Assembly (NCBI RefSeq): GCF_014651035.1 | Contig: NZ_BMWC01000006.1 | Location: forward strand, 186,001 to 250,000 | DNA: 64,000 nt | From: Streptomyces lomondensis | GTDB taxonomy: Bacteria; Actinomycetota; Actinomycetes; Streptomycetales; Streptomycetaceae | Direction: 5' to 3' | Shown here: one piece after another, positions 24,608 to 34,426 of the stretch | Numbering within the stretch: position 1 is the stretch's first letter | How the letters are laid out: the number at the start of each line of letters is the position of its first letter | The notes under the pieces: generated by a model | Seen by the model: the letters and a program-made list of their open reading frames with translations, nothing else | What the model was told of the DNA's origin: nothing | Database searches by the model: none | Program-made: the position numbers and the translations under genes

Positions 24608-25771
24608 TCAGTGGCCGAGGAAGTCCTCGCGGGCCAGCAGGCCCGTGTCGGGCTGGTCGGTGAAGACGCCGTCGATGCCAGTCGCGAAGTACGCCTGGTA
24701 CGCGCCGAAGACGTCACCGTAGGCGTCCGGGTCCGTGCCCTTGCGGAAGTTCGCGGGCAGGAAGGGGTTCTCGTTGCGCAGGGTCCAGGGGTGCAGGATC
24801 AGCCCCACGCGGTGCGCGTCCGAGACGAGCGTCGTCGGCTGGGTGAGGTTGCCCTTGGCGTCCCGCGGGATGATCAGGTCGAGGGTCGGGCCGATGCCCT
24901 GCGCGTAGGAGGCGATCTCCCGCAGGCCGGCCGGCTTGATCAGGTCGGCGACCGTGCGCGGGTCGCCGGTCTCGACGAAGTCCCAGGGGCGGGTGCCCGC
25001 CGACGACAGCAGGACGACCAGGGGGTTGTCGACGAGCTTGTTCAGGCGCTCGATGCTGGTCGGCTCGAAGGACTGCAGGATGACCGGGGAGGTGCGCCGG
25101 TCCTTGCGGTACTTGCGCAGCAGCTTGGCGACGCGCTCCTCCAGCGGGAGGCCCAGCTTGCGGAAGTAGGTGGGGTGCTTCAGCTCGGGATAGATCCACA
25201 CCTGCTTGCCGCGCTCGCGGGTCTGCTCGTCCTGCCACTTCAGGACCTCTTCGAAGGTGGGGATCTCCCAGCGCCCGTTGTAGAGGGTGTTGTGCGGGCG
25301 GTTGGCCGGGATGCGCTCGATCGCCCGCAGGGTCTTCAGCTCGGCGAGCGTGAAGTCCTCGGTGAACCAGCCGGTGGTGGAGACGCCGTCGAGCAGCTTG
25401 GTCTTCTTGCGGTCGGCGAACTCGGGGTGGTCGGCGACGTCGGTGGTGCCGCCGATCTCCGGCTCGTGACGGCAGACCAGATGGCCGTCCTTGGTCGGCA
25501 CCAGGTCGCCCGCCTCGACGATGTCGGCGCCCATGTCGAGGGCCAGCTGGTAGGAGCCGAGGGTGTGCTCCGGGCGGTAGCCGCTGGCCCCGCGGTGGCC
25601 GACGATCGTCGGCTTGGGCAGGCTCTTCACCCCGCCGCCGTGCCGGGCGCCGTCGGCTCTGGCCGTGCCGGTCATGCCGAGGACCGCTCCGCCGGCGCCG
25701 AGCACCGCCGCGCCGAGCAGGGCCCGCCGTCCGGTCCGGCTCGTTTCCTCGTTCGACTCCTGCGTTCCCAT
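24608..25771 (-). CDS. glpQ: Tat-exported glycerophosphodiester phosphodiesterase
   Basis: The 387-residue protein begins with a twin-arginine signal (SRTGRRALLGAAVLGAGG). The GDPD catalytic core follows: VGHRGASGYRPEHT (His59, Glu68), the metal-binding pair as EAGDLVPTKDGHLVCRHEPEI, then IYPELKHPTYF and GIDGVFTDQPDTG at the C-terminus. It hydrolyses glycerophosphodiesters, from phospholipid or teichoic acid turnover, to glycerol-3-phosphate, supplying phosphate. In S. coelicolor the corresponding gene is known as PhoP-regulated; here a GTTCACC heptamer lies 130 bp upstream (25902-25908). ATG 25771 gives a proper signal peptide. Confidence 0.9.
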   Translation of the reverse strand: MGTQESNEETSRTGRRALLGAAVLGAGGAVLGMTGTARADGARHGGGVKSLPKPTIVGHRGASGYRPEHTLGSYQLALDMGADIVEAGDLVPTKDGHLVCRHEPEIGGTTDVADHPEFADRKKTKLLDGVSTTGWFTEDFTLAELKTLRAIERIPANRPHNTLYNGRWEIPTFEEVLKWQDEQTRERGKQVWIYPELKHPTYFRKLGLPLEERVAKLLRKYRKDRRTSPVILQSFEPTSIERLNKLVDNPLVVLLSSAGTRPWDFVETGDPRTVADLIKPAGLREIASYAQGIGPTLDLIIPRDAKGNLTQPTTLVSDAHRVGLILHPWTLRNENPFLPANFRKGTDPDAYGDVFGAYQAYFATGIDGVFTDQPDTGLLAREDFLGH

Positions 25772-26164
25772 GAGCGCCCTCCCTGCCGTCGGCTCGTCAG
25801 TGCGGGCCGATCGTAGGGGCGCGTACATGACGGGTGGGAGACCCGGGGCGGAACACGCGGGTGACTTGGGATGTCGTAGTGGCTGGTGGCTGAGGTGGGG
25901 CGGTGAACTGACGGTTCGTCCGCTCCTGTTCGATTCGGTGGGGCCGTTCGGGGAACGCGTCCGGTGGCGGCGAGGCGATGTCCGTCACATCGTGGCGGGC
26001 GTGTTACACATCGTCGGCGACACACCACCGCAGGTAAACACGCGTCAACAGTGCGTAAGGCCTCGGTGAAGTCGCCCTGCCCGATGTGCGCGACCCCCGG
26101 GGCCGCGAGTATCGTCCTCACCTGCACAGACTCATAAAGCATCCCCTTGACACCGGAGGGTCCG
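25772..26164. other. 393-bp divergent control region of glpQ and the acyltransferase
   Basis: It holds both promoters. A single GTTCACC (minus strand, 25902-25908) could be part of a PHO box, but the next 11-nt unit (CACCTCAGCCA) matches poorly. The open frames within it have no ribosome site and look spurious. Confidence 0.45.
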
Positions 26165-26839
26165 TTGTCCCGCTTCGCGCTCATCAAGGCAGTGCTCGGC
26201 CCGATCATGCGCCTGATGTTCCGCCCACAGGTGGAGGGTGCGGAGCACATCCCCGGCGACGGCCCGGTGATCCTGGCCGGCAACCACCTGACCTTCATCG
26301 ACTCGATGATCCTGCCGCTGGTCTGCGACCGCCAGGTCTTCTTCATCGGCAAGGACGAGTACGTGACCGGGAAGGGCCTCAAGGGCCGGGTGATGGCCTG
26401 GTTCTTCACCGGCGTCGGCATGATCCCGGTCGACCGCGACGGCGGCCGGGGCGGGGTCGCGGCGCTGATGACCGGGCGCCGGGTGCTGGAGGAGGGGCGG
26501 GTGTTCGGCATCTACCCCGAGGGCACGCGGTCGCCCGACGGCCGTCTCTACCGGGGCCGTACCGGGATCGCGCGGCTGACCCTGATGACGGGGGCGCCGG
26601 TGGTGCCGTTCGCGATGATCGGGACGGATCGGCTCCAGCCGGGCGGGGCGGGTCTGCCCCGGCCGGGCAAGGTCACCGTGCGGTTCGGTGAGGCGATGGA
26701 GTTCTCCCGGTACGAGGGGATGGACCGGGACCGGTATGTGCTGCGGGCCGTGACCGACTCGGTGATGAGCGAGGTCATGCGGCTGTCCGGGCAGGAGTAC
26801 GTGGACATGTACGCGAGCAAGGCGAAGGCAGCGGCGTAG
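26165..26839 (+). CDS. 1-acyl-sn-glycerol-3-phosphate acyltransferase (PlsC family)
   Basis: The protein has the acyltransferase motifs in order: NHLTFIDS (H-x4-D: His41, Asp46), VDRDGGRGG, IYPEGTRSPDGRLYRGRTG and VVPFAMIGTDRLQPGG. It transfers an acyl chain to lysophosphatidate at the membrane in phospholipid synthesis. TTG 26165 (SRFALIKAVLGPIMR) with GGAGGG just upstream is the likely start, though spacing is short; TTG 26147 is the alternative. It is divergent from glpQ. Confidence 0.87.
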   Translation: MSRFALIKAVLGPIMRLMFRPQVEGAEHIPGDGPVILAGNHLTFIDSMILPLVCDRQVFFIGKDEYVTGKGLKGRVMAWFFTGVGMIPVDRDGGRGGVAALMTGRRVLEEGRVFGIYPEGTRSPDGRLYRGRTGIARLTLMTGAPVVPFAMIGTDRLQPGGAGLPRPGKVTVRFGEAMEFSRYEGMDRDRYVLRAVTDSVMSEVMRLSGQEYVDMYASKAKAAA

Positions 26840-26844
26840 GGCAT

Positions 26845-26858
26845 GCCCCTAAAGGGGC
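26845..26858. terminator. Small hairpin at the convergent ends of the acyltransferase and kinase genes
   Basis: GCCCC-TAAA-GGGGC, 5 bp, overlapping the histidine kinase stop codon. Weak, but placed where a bidirectional terminator would be. Confidence 0.4.
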
Positions 26859-28078
26859 GCCGTATCCGGCGGGCCGCCGTTCGTCCGGCCGTCCCCCGGT
26901 GCCGGGAGCCACAGGACGAACGTCGAGCCCTCCCCCACCTCTGAGAACAGGCGGACCTGACCGCCGTGTGATTCCACGATCTGCCGGACGATGGCCAGGC
27001 CCAGGCCGGCGTGGCGGTCGCGGGCGCCGCCGTTGCCCTTGGCCCGCCAGAAGCGGTCGAAGACTCTCGCCCGGTCGTCGTCGCCGATGCCCGGCCCCTC
27101 GTCCCGTACGGCCGTCCAGAGCCAGGAGCCGTCCCGGCCCGCCGCGACGGTGATCCGGGAGCCGGGCGGGGCCAGGCGGACGGCGTTGGAGAGCAGGTTG
27201 CCGACGGCCCGGCGCAGAGCGTCGTGGTCGCCGATGACCGTGAGGCCGGGGGCGAGGCCGCGGTGCAGGACCAGGCCCCGTTCGGCGGCCAGCGGGGCGA
27301 ACTCCTCGCAGGCCTCGGCGGCCGCCGACGCCAGATCGACGTCCGCGTCGGCCAGGGCGGGTGCGCTGCGGCGGGCCGTGGCCAGGAGGTCCTCGACCAG
27401 GCGGGTCATGCGGGTGGTGGCCCGGTCGACGCTGCGGGCGGCGACGCGGCGGTCCTCCTCGTCGGAGTCCTCCGCGGTCAGGACGGCGTCGACGTTGGCG
27501 CGGATGATCGCCAGCGGGCTGCGCAGCTCGTGGGAGGCGTCGTCGATGAGCTGGCGCTGGGCGCGGAAGGCCTCGTCCAGGCGGTCGAGCATGGAGTCGA
27601 CGGTGTCGGCGAGGTCGCGCAGTTCGTCCCTGGGGCCGGTGAGGCGGATGCGCTGGGAGAGGTCGGTGGCCTGGATCTCGGCGGCGGTGCGGGAGATCGC
27701 GCGGACGGGGCGCAGGGCGCGGCCGGCGAGGATCCAGCCGATGACGGGGCTGGCGACGGCGAGGGCGCCGAGGACGATGAAGGAGAAGCCGCGGAGGTTG
27801 CCGAGCGTCTCGTAGTTGACGGCCGCCTCGACCTCCTGGAGCTTCACGGCGTCGAACTCGCCCATGTAGACGCCGTTGACGTACTTCTCGGCGCGGAACT
27901 GCTTGCTGACCGGGTGGGCCTCGCCGCTGCGCTCGACGGCGAAGTAGGTGGCGCCGAGGACGAGGGCGGTGAGCAGGAAGAGGAGGCCGGAGTAGAGGAC
28001 CGTGAGGCGGAAGCGGATGGTGTGGGTGAAGGCGGGCAGCCGGATCCGGGTCCTGAGCGGCCGGAGCATCGTCGTCAC
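26849..28078 (-). CDS. Two-component sensor histidine kinase
   Basis: The 409-residue membrane kinase has TM1 (about 26-48), an outside loop of about 50 residues (SGEAHPVSKQFRAEKYVNGVYMGEF...), TM2 (about 98-118), a HAMP linker, then the dimerisation box DDASHELRSPLAIIRANVDAVL with His183, and ATPase boxes (NLLSNAVRLAPPGS, VRDEGPGIGDDDRARVFDRFWR, GLGLAIVRQIVESHGG). GTG 28078 overlaps the response-regulator stop. The small sensor loop gives no ligand clue. It is the last gene of a seven-gene operon with MoxR/VWA proteins. Confidence 0.92.
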   Translation of the reverse strand: MTTMLRPLRTRIRLPAFTHTIRFRLTVLYSGLLFLLTALVLGATYFAVERSGEAHPVSKQFRAEKYVNGVYMGEFDAVKLQEVEAAVNYETLGNLRGFSFIVLGALAVASPVIGWILAGRALRPVRAISRTAAEIQATDLSQRIRLTGPRDELRDLADTVDSMLDRLDEAFRAQRQLIDDASHELRSPLAIIRANVDAVLTAEDSDEEDRRVAARSVDRATTRMTRLVEDLLATARRSAPALADADVDLASAAAEACEEFAPLAAERGLVLHRGLAPGLTVIGDHDALRRAVGNLLSNAVRLAPPGSRITVAAGRDGSWLWTAVRDEGPGIGDDDRARVFDRFWRAKGNGGARDRHAGLGLAIVRQIVESHGGQVRLFSEVGEGSTFVLWLPAPGDGRTNGGPPDTAPL

Positions 28079-28743
28079 GGCGTCTCCTTCAGGCGGTAGC
28101 CCTGCCGTATCACCGTCTCGATGAGCGGTTCCTGCTCGCCGGTGACCTTGCGGCGCAGGGAGCCGACGGTGACGCGGACGGTGTTGGTGAACGGGTCGGC
28201 GTGTTCGTCCCAGACGTGTTCGAGCAGTTCCTCGGCCGGGACGACGCGCCCGGGGCGGGTCATCAGGTAGTGCAGGACGCCGAACTCCTTGGGCGTGAGG
28301 GGAAGCCGGCGCTCCCCTCGGTACGCCTCGAAGCGGGCGGTGTTCAGGCGGAGCTCGCCGACCTCGACCACGGAGGTGCCGCCGTCCTCGCGGCGCAGCA
28401 GGGCGCGGATGCGGGCGAGGAGTTCGGGCAGCGCGAAGGGTTTCACCAGGTAGTCGTCGGCGCCCTCGTCGAGGCCGCGCACGCGGTCGGCGAGGCGGTC
28501 GCGGGCGGTGAGCATCAGGATGCGGGGGCCGCCGGGGGTGGCGCGGATGGCGCGGCAGACGGCGAAGCCGTCGCCGTCGGGCAGGTTGAGGTCGAGCAGG
28601 ACCAGGTCGTAGTCGTTCACGGCGAGCTTCTCGGTCGCGGTGTCCACGTCCGGGGCGACGTCGACCGCGTAGCCGGCCCGGATCAGGCCCACCCTGAGCG
28701 CGACGACGAGGTCCTCCTCGTCCTCGACCACCAGCAGTCGCAT
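28075..28743 (-). CDS. OmpR-family response regulator
   Basis: The 222-residue protein has a receiver domain with phospho-acceptor Asp51 (DYDLVLLDLNLPDGDG), the acidic pair in VVEDEED, Thr in MLTARD and Lys in DDYLVKPFALPELL. A winged-helix DNA-binding domain follows (LPLTPKEFGVLHYLMTRPGRVVPAEELLEHVWDEHADPFTNTVRVTVGSLRRKV). It starts 14 bp after the protease stop and overlaps the kinase gene, so all three are co-transcribed. Confidence 0.93.
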   Translation of the reverse strand: MRLLVVEDEEDLVVALRVGLIRAGYAVDVAPDVDTATEKLAVNDYDLVLLDLNLPDGDGFAVCRAIRATPGGPRILMLTARDRLADRVRGLDEGADDYLVKPFALPELLARIRALLRREDGGTSVVEVGELRLNTARFEAYRGERRLPLTPKEFGVLHYLMTRPGRVVPAEELLEHVWDEHADPFTNTVRVTVGSLRRKVTGEQEPLIETVIRQGYRLKETP

Positions 28744-28757
28744 GGGCAGGGCCCCCT

Positions 28758-29639
28758 TCAGCCGCCGTCGATGATCGTCCGGGCGGCCGCCACCGCGTCG
28801 CCCACGGGGATCGCGAAGCCGATGCCGATGGAACCGCCTCTGTTCTGGTCCAACGTCGCGATGGCCGTGTTGATGCCGATGACGCGTCCTTCGTCGTCGA
28901 CCAGCGGTCCGCCGGAGTTCCCGGGGTTGATCGAGGCGTCGGTCTGGAGCGCCCGCCGCTGCCCTCCCCCGCTGCCCTCGCCGAGCCGGACGGAGCGGTC
29001 GAGGGCGCTGACGATGCCGGAGGTGACGGTGCCGCTGAGGCCGAGAGGGGAGCCGATGGCCAGGACGGTGTCGCCGACGGCGGGGCGGGTCCCGGTGGCG
29101 AGGTCGGCGGCGCGCAGGCCGCGGGACGTCTCCGGCTCCAGTACGGCGACGTCGTGGTCGGGATCGTCGCCGATCACCTCGGCGCTGAGCCGGCGGCCGT
29201 CCTGGAGCTCGACCGACACGTGTGAACTGCCGTCCACGACATGGGCGTTGGTGAGGATGCGGCCCCGGTCGTCGAAGACGAACCCGGAGCTCTGGCCGCG
29301 GTCCGTCTGGACGGAGACCACGCTGGGCAGCACCCGGGCGGCGACGGCCTGGAGGTCGCCCGGGTCGCGGGCGGCGGAAGTGGCCGCGGGGGCAGGGTCC
29401 TCGCCGCCGAGCTCCCCGGCGGCGTATCCGGCGAGACCTCCCGCCAGGACGGCGGCCAGGACGGTGGCGGCCAGGGGGCGGGGGCTGCGGGGCGGCCGTG
29501 GGGACGGAGGTTGTGGTGTGGCTGCCGAGGGCGCTGGGGCCGCTGCTGCGAGCGGCTCCGCGGGCTCGCGGGGGCGGCCCGGGAAGAAGGACGGGCCGCG
29601 GGGCTCGCCCAGGCCGGAGCGGGGATGGGAGTCGCGCAC
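28758..29639 (-). CDS. Membrane-anchored trypsin-like (HtrA-type) serine protease without PDZ
   Basis: The 293-residue protein has a Pro/Ala-rich cytoplasmic N-terminus, one TM helix (about 56-74) and an extracytoplasmic chymotrypsin-fold domain. The triad is visible: His133 in ILTNAHVVDG, Asp163 in DPDHDVAVLEP, and Ser242 in ASINPGNSGGPLVD. It ends right after the protease fold, so the PDZ domain of DegP/HtrA is absent. GTG 29639 is the start. It lies 16 bp after the VWA gene and 14 bp before the response regulator gene, implying envelope quality control tied to that operon. Confidence 0.88.
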   Translation of the reverse strand: MRDSHPRSGLGEPRGPSFFPGRPREPAEPLAAAAPAPSAATPQPPSPRPPRSPRPLAATVLAAVLAGGLAGYAAGELGGEDPAPAATSAARDPGDLQAVAARVLPSVVSVQTDRGQSSGFVFDDRGRILTNAHVVDGSSHVSVELQDGRRLSAEVIGDDPDHDVAVLEPETSRGLRAADLATGTRPAVGDTVLAIGSPLGLSGTVTSGIVSALDRSVRLGEGSGGGQRRALQTDASINPGNSGGPLVDDEGRVIGINTAIATLDQNRGGSIGIGFAIPVGDAVAAARTIIDGG

Positions 29640-29655
29640 GGTCGTACCTCCTTCG

Positions 29656-30606
29656 TCACGGGAGCCGCGAGAACCACAGCAGGGACAGCGCGGCCGTCAC
29701 CAGCGCCGTGACCAGGCCGGCGGCCACGAACCACTGCCAGATCTCGCGCTCCTCGGTGCGGTAGCCGACGGAGCTGCCGATGTCCTCGTAGACCGCCTGG
29801 AGTTCCTCGCCGGTGGCGGCCTCGTGGTAGTCGCCGCCGGTGGTGGCGGCGAGGTTCTCCAGGGCGGGGCCGTCCACGGGGACCGGGAGGATGCGGCCGC
29901 CGCCGAGGTCGACGACGCCGTCCTCGGTGCCGTAGGCGATCGTCGAGACCGGGATGCGGTCCCGGGCCGCCTCCTGGGCCGCCGTCTCGACGGAGCGGCC
30001 GGAGGTGTTGGCCCCGTCGGACAGCAGCACGATGTGGGCGGGCGGTGGCTCGGACTCGGCCTGCCGGTCGAGCGCGCGGATGGCGTCGCGGGCGGCGATG
30101 ACGGCGTCGCCGATCGCCGTGGCCTGGCCGAGGGTGAGCTGCTCGATGGCCGAGCGCAGCACCGTGCGGTCGGTGGTCGGCGGCACCGCGACCGTGGCCG
30201 TGCCGCTGAAGGAGACCAGTCCGGTGTTGAACCGTTCGGGCAGCCGGTCGACGAACGCGAGCGCGGCGCGCTGGGCGGCCACGAAGCGGGTGGGTTCGAC
30301 GTCGGTGGCCTCCATGGACCCGGACGTGTCGAAGGCGATCATGATCGTGGCCCGCTCCCGGGGAACCTGCACGTCGGCCGTCGGCCGGGCGAAGCCCAGC
30401 ACCAGCAGGGCGAGCGTGGCGCAGAAGACGGCGGCGGGGACGTGCCGGCGCCAGCCCGGGCGGCTGGGGGCGACCTTGTCGAGCAGGTCGAGGTTGGTGA
30501 AGCGGACGGCGTAGCGGCTGCGCCGGCGCTGGACCAGGACGTAGGCGGCGATCAGGCCGGCGAGCGGCAGGAGCAGCAGGAGCCAGCCGGGTGAGCGCAG
30601 ACTCAT
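29656..30606 (-). CDS. BatA-like VWA-domain membrane protein
   Basis: The 316-residue protein has two N-terminal TM helices (about 7-25 and 56-72), a von Willebrand A domain with MIDAS motif DTSGS (Asp93-Ser97), Thr in FSGTATVAVPPTTD and Asp in LLSDGANTSG, then a C-terminal TM helix (WFVAAGLVTALVTAALSLLWF). The arrangement matches BatA proteins of MoxR-DUF58-VWA clusters. Divalent metal at MIDAS should mediate protein binding. ATG 30606 follows GGAGG. Only one VWA protein is present, where many such clusters have two. Confidence 0.88.
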   Translation of the reverse strand: MSLRSPGWLLLLLPLAGLIAAYVLVQRRRSRYAVRFTNLDLLDKVAPSRPGWRRHVPAAVFCATLALLVLGFARPTADVQVPRERATIMIAFDTSGSMEATDVEPTRFVAAQRAALAFVDRLPERFNTGLVSFSGTATVAVPPTTDRTVLRSAIEQLTLGQATAIGDAVIAARDAIRALDRQAESEPPPAHIVLLSDGANTSGRSVETAAQEAARDRIPVSTIAYGTEDGVVDLGGGRILPVPVDGPALENLAATTGGDYHEAATGEELQAVYEDIGSSVGYRTEEREIWQWFVAAGLVTALVTAALSLLWFSRLP

Positions 30607-30616
30607 CGTGCCTCCT

Positions 30617-31521
30617 TCACGCGGCGCCGCCGCCTGCCCGGCGGCGCTGGGTCTCGACGTACCGGACGACGTCACGCACCCAGTCCCGGTCGGTGCGCAG
30701 CCGCAGATGGGCGGCGCCCGCGCGGCGGATGGACTGCCGGATCAGCGCCCGCTGCTCCAGTGCGGCGCGCTGGTAGCGCTCGCGCAGTCCCCGGGTGTGC
30801 GTGGAGATCTCACGCCGCCGGCCGGTCTCCGGGTCGACGACCGTGAGGAGGCCGACGGGCGGCAGGTCCAGCTCGCGCGGGTCGACGATCTCCACGGCGA
30901 GGACCTGGTGGCGGCGGGCCACGGTCTTCAGGGGCTGTTCCCAGCCGGTCTCCAGGAAGTCGGAGACGACGGCGACCAGGCCGCGGGCGGGCAGCGCGCG
31001 CAGGGTGTGCAGGGCGTCGGCGAGGTGGTGCGCCGGGGGGCCGGGGGTGACGCGCGGGCGTTCGAGGGCGGTCCGCAGCAGCGCGAGCAGGTGGCGGCGG
31101 CCGGTGCGGGGCGGGACGCGCCGGATGCCGTCCGGTCCCGCGAGCTGGGCGCCGAGGCGGTTGCCGGCCCGTTCGGTGAGGAAGGCGACCGCGGCCGCCG
31201 CGCCCACCGCGAGGTCCCGTTTCTCCATCCGGGCGGTGCCGAAGTCCATGCTGGCGGAGGCGTCGAGGACGATCCAGGTGGTGAGTTCGCGGTCGGCGAG
31301 GGTGAGGCGAACATGCGGGACGGTGGTGCGGGCCGTGGCGTTCCAGTCCATCCGGCGGACGTCGTCGCCGATGACGTACGGCCGGGTCTCCGCGACCTCG
31401 TCGCCCGGCCCGGGCACGAGGGCGGGGTGGTCGCCCTGGAGCAGGCCGTCCGGGTGCCGGGTGAAGAGCAGCTCCAGATGCCGCAGCGCCTGTTCGGGGG
31501 TGAGTTCGCCCAGGGACGGGG

Positions 31522-31525
<4 letters not shown>
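30617..31525 (-). CDS. DUF58-domain protein
   Basis: The 302-residue protein has the DUF58 signature RPYVIGDDVRRMDWNATART and a degenerate VWA-like fold with WIVLDASASMDFG. There is no signal peptide or TM segment, so it should be cytoplasmic or peripheral. ATG 31525 overlaps the MoxR stop (ATGA). DUF58 proteins regularly follow MoxR ATPases and are thought to be their partners in assembling or activating envelope complexes; biochemical function is unproven. Confidence 0.88.
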
Positions 31526-32516
<991 letters not shown>

Positions 32517-32520
<4 letters not shown>

Positions 32521-32735
32521 AGCTCCGAGGCGGGGTCGCCGCCGCCCGGGGCGGTGCCGCCGTCCTTCCAGGGGCAGTCCTCGCCGCCCCCGGAGGAGGT
32601 GCCCTCCTCGACGACGAACCTGACCTGCTCGCGCGGCGTCTCGTCACCGTCGGCGGCGAGCGCGGCACCACCGCCGGCGAGACCGGCGGCGGCCAGGACG
32701 GAGACGGTGACGATCGCCTTCTTCGTACGTGTCAT
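32517..32735 (-). CDS. Small secreted protein leading the MoxR operon (72 aa)
   Basis: The protein has a clear Sec signal peptide (MTRTKKAIVTVSVLAAAGLAGG, probable cleavage after ALA near residue 27), then a short acidic mature chain of about 45 residues ending ...EDCPWKDGGTAPGGGDPASEL with one cysteine. GGAGCC lies upstream of ATG 32735. Its stop overlaps the MoxR start, so it is the first gene of the operon. It could be an exported client, a signal sensed by the linked kinase, or a cell-wall peptide; nothing similar is known to me. Confidence 0.75.
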
Positions 32736-32838
32736 GATCGGTGGCTCCTTCGGCCGTGGGGAACGACGTCGGGTACGGAGCCAAGACCATCAGGCGAGGG
32801 CGAAAACGGGCTTAAAGCCGGTGCGGAGCCGTGGACCG

Positions 32839-32904
32839 CCGTGGGACTACGGGTGTTCCGCCGTGTGCCTACGGGTGTTCCGCCGTGGGACTACGGGTGC
32901 TCCG
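32839..32904. repeat. Three 22-bp tandem repeats at the 3' end of the MFS gene
   Basis: Units at 32839-32860, 32861-32882 and 32883-32904 share CCGTGNGNCTACGGGTGNTCCG. The third runs across the transporter stop codon (32891), the first two lie in the gap toward the MoxR operon promoter. Confidence 0.9.
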
Positions 32905-34426
32905 CCCCGCCGCTCTCCAGCCGCTGCCCCCGCAGCAGGAACCACGCCGCCACCGCGGCGGCGAGCAGGACCGCCGCGCCGGCGCCCGCCGCGAGGGCGA
33001 GGCCGTCGACGAAGGCCGTGCGGGCGGCGTCCAGCATGGTCGCGGCGGTGTGCGCGGGCATGCCCGCGGCGGCCTCGACGGCGCCGCCGAGGGACTCGTG
33101 GGCCGCGGCCGGGGTGCCCGCGGGGCCGGTGAAGTCGCGGTAGACGCCGGTCACGATCGAGCCGAGTACGGCGATGCCGAGGGCGGCGCCGAGTTCGTAC
33201 GCCGTCTCGGACACGGCGGACGCGGAGCCCGCCTGCTCCTTGGGCACGCTGGAGAGGATCACGTCGGCGGTCACGGTGAACGAGAAGCCCGCACCGACGC
33301 CGACCATCAGCAGCGCCGCCCCGAGCAGCGGGTAGCCGGTGGACTGGCCGATCACCGTCAGCGCGGCCAGCGCGAGGCCGATCGCCGCGAGGCCTCCGGA
33401 GACGACGGCCCGCACGGAGAAGCGCCGGGCCGCGCGCCCCGCGACCAGACCGGCCACCACCGCGCCGATCGCGGCGGGCAGTTCGGCCAGGCCCGCCTCG
33501 AACGGGCGCCTGCCCTGGACGAGCTGGAGGTACTGGGAGAGGAAGAACACCAGCCCGGACAGGCCGAGGATGGTCAGCAGGTCGGCGAGCACCGCCCCGC
33601 TGAAGCCGCGGTTGCGGAACAGCCGCATGTCCAGCAGCGGGGCCGGGAGGGTGAGCTGACGGCGGACGAATCCGTACAGGGCCGCCGCGCCCAGCAGACC
33701 GGCCGCCAGGGTGCCCCACGCGAAGCCGTGCGTGGCAGCCTCCTTGACCGCGTACACCACAGCGACCATGCCGACCAGCGAGAGCACGACACTGGCCAGG
33801 TCCCAGGGGCCGGGGTTCGCGGTGCGCGACTCGGGCAGGAGCTTGATCCCGACGAGGACCAGGACGGCCATCACGGGCAGGTTGATCAGGAAGACCGAGC
33901 CCCACCAGAAGTGCTCCAGCAGGAACCCGCCGACGATCGGGCCGACGGCCGTGCCGGCGGAGGCGGTGGCGCCCCAGATGCCGACGGCGAGACTGCGCTC
34001 GCGCGGGTCGTGGAAGAGGTTGCGGATCAGGGCGAGGGTGGCCGGCATGAGGGTCGCGCCCGCGACACCGAGCAGCGCCCGCGCGACGATCATCGTCTCG
34101 GGCGTGGTGGCGTAGGCGTTGAGCACGGATATCGCGCCGAACGCCGTGGCACCGATGAGCAGGATCCGCTTGCGGCCGATCCGGTCGCCGAGGCTGCCCA
34201 TGGAGACGAGCAGACCGGCGATGACGAACGAGTAGACGTCACCGATCCAGAGCAGCTGCGTGCCGGAGGGCTTCAGGTCCTCGCTGATGTACGGAGTCGC
34301 GAGGCCGAGGACGGTGGCGTCGACGGCCACCAGCAGCACGGCGAGCACGAGGACGCCGAGCGCGAGCCAGCGGCCCGGGCGCTTCGCCGCCTCGGTCGTC
34401 GACGCCGGCCGCACGGTGCTGGTCAT
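32891..34426 (-). CDS. MFS drug/quaternary-amine efflux transporter (14 TM, SmvA/QacA type)
   Basis: The 511-residue protein shows DHA2-family motifs: LALGVLVLAVLLVAVDATVLGLATPYI (with motif D1), LVSMGSLGDRIGRKRILL (motif A) and GVAGATLMPATLALIRNLFHDPRERSLAVGIWGA (motifs B and C region). About 14 TM helices can be counted. It should export cationic or hydrophobic compounds using the proton gradient. ATG 34426 overlaps the stop of the TetR gene, so repressor and pump are one operon under the palindrome at 34994. The coding 3' end runs into a 22-bp tandem repeat. Confidence 0.9.
   Translation of the reverse strand: MTSTVRPASTTEAAKRPGRWLALGVLVLAVLLVAVDATVLGLATPYISEDLKPSGTQLLWIGDVYSFVIAGLLVSMGSLGDRIGRKRILLIGATAFGAISVLNAYATTPETMIVARALLGVAGATLMPATLALIRNLFHDPRERSLAVGIWGATASAGTAVGPIVGGFLLEHFWWGSVFLINLPVMAVLVLVGIKLLPESRTANPGPWDLASVVLSLVGMVAVVYAVKEAATHGFAWGTLAAGLLGAAALYGFVRRQLTLPAPLLDMRLFRNRGFSGAVLADLLTILGLSGLVFFLSQYLQLVQGRRPFEAGLAELPAAIGAVVAGLVAGRAARRFSVRAVVSGGLAAIGLALAALTVIGQSTGYPLLGAALLMVGVGAGFSFTVTADVILSSVPKEQAGSASAVSETAYELGAALGIAVLGSIVTGVYRDFTGPAGTPAAAHESLGGAVEAAAGMPAHTAATMLDAARTAFVDGLALAAGAGAAVLLAAAVAAWFLLRGQRLESGGAEHP

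Noticed and set aside
25902..25908. Complete PHO box for glpQ
   Set aside because: Only one GTTCACC was found; the adjoining 11-nt unit is a poor match. Kept as a hint, not as a site.
28201..30594. 797-codon open frame on the plus strand over the two-component and protease genes
   Set aside because: An antisense shadow caused by high GC third positions; no ribosome site, composition dominated by Gly/Arg/Val/Ala, and the minus-strand genes are clear families.
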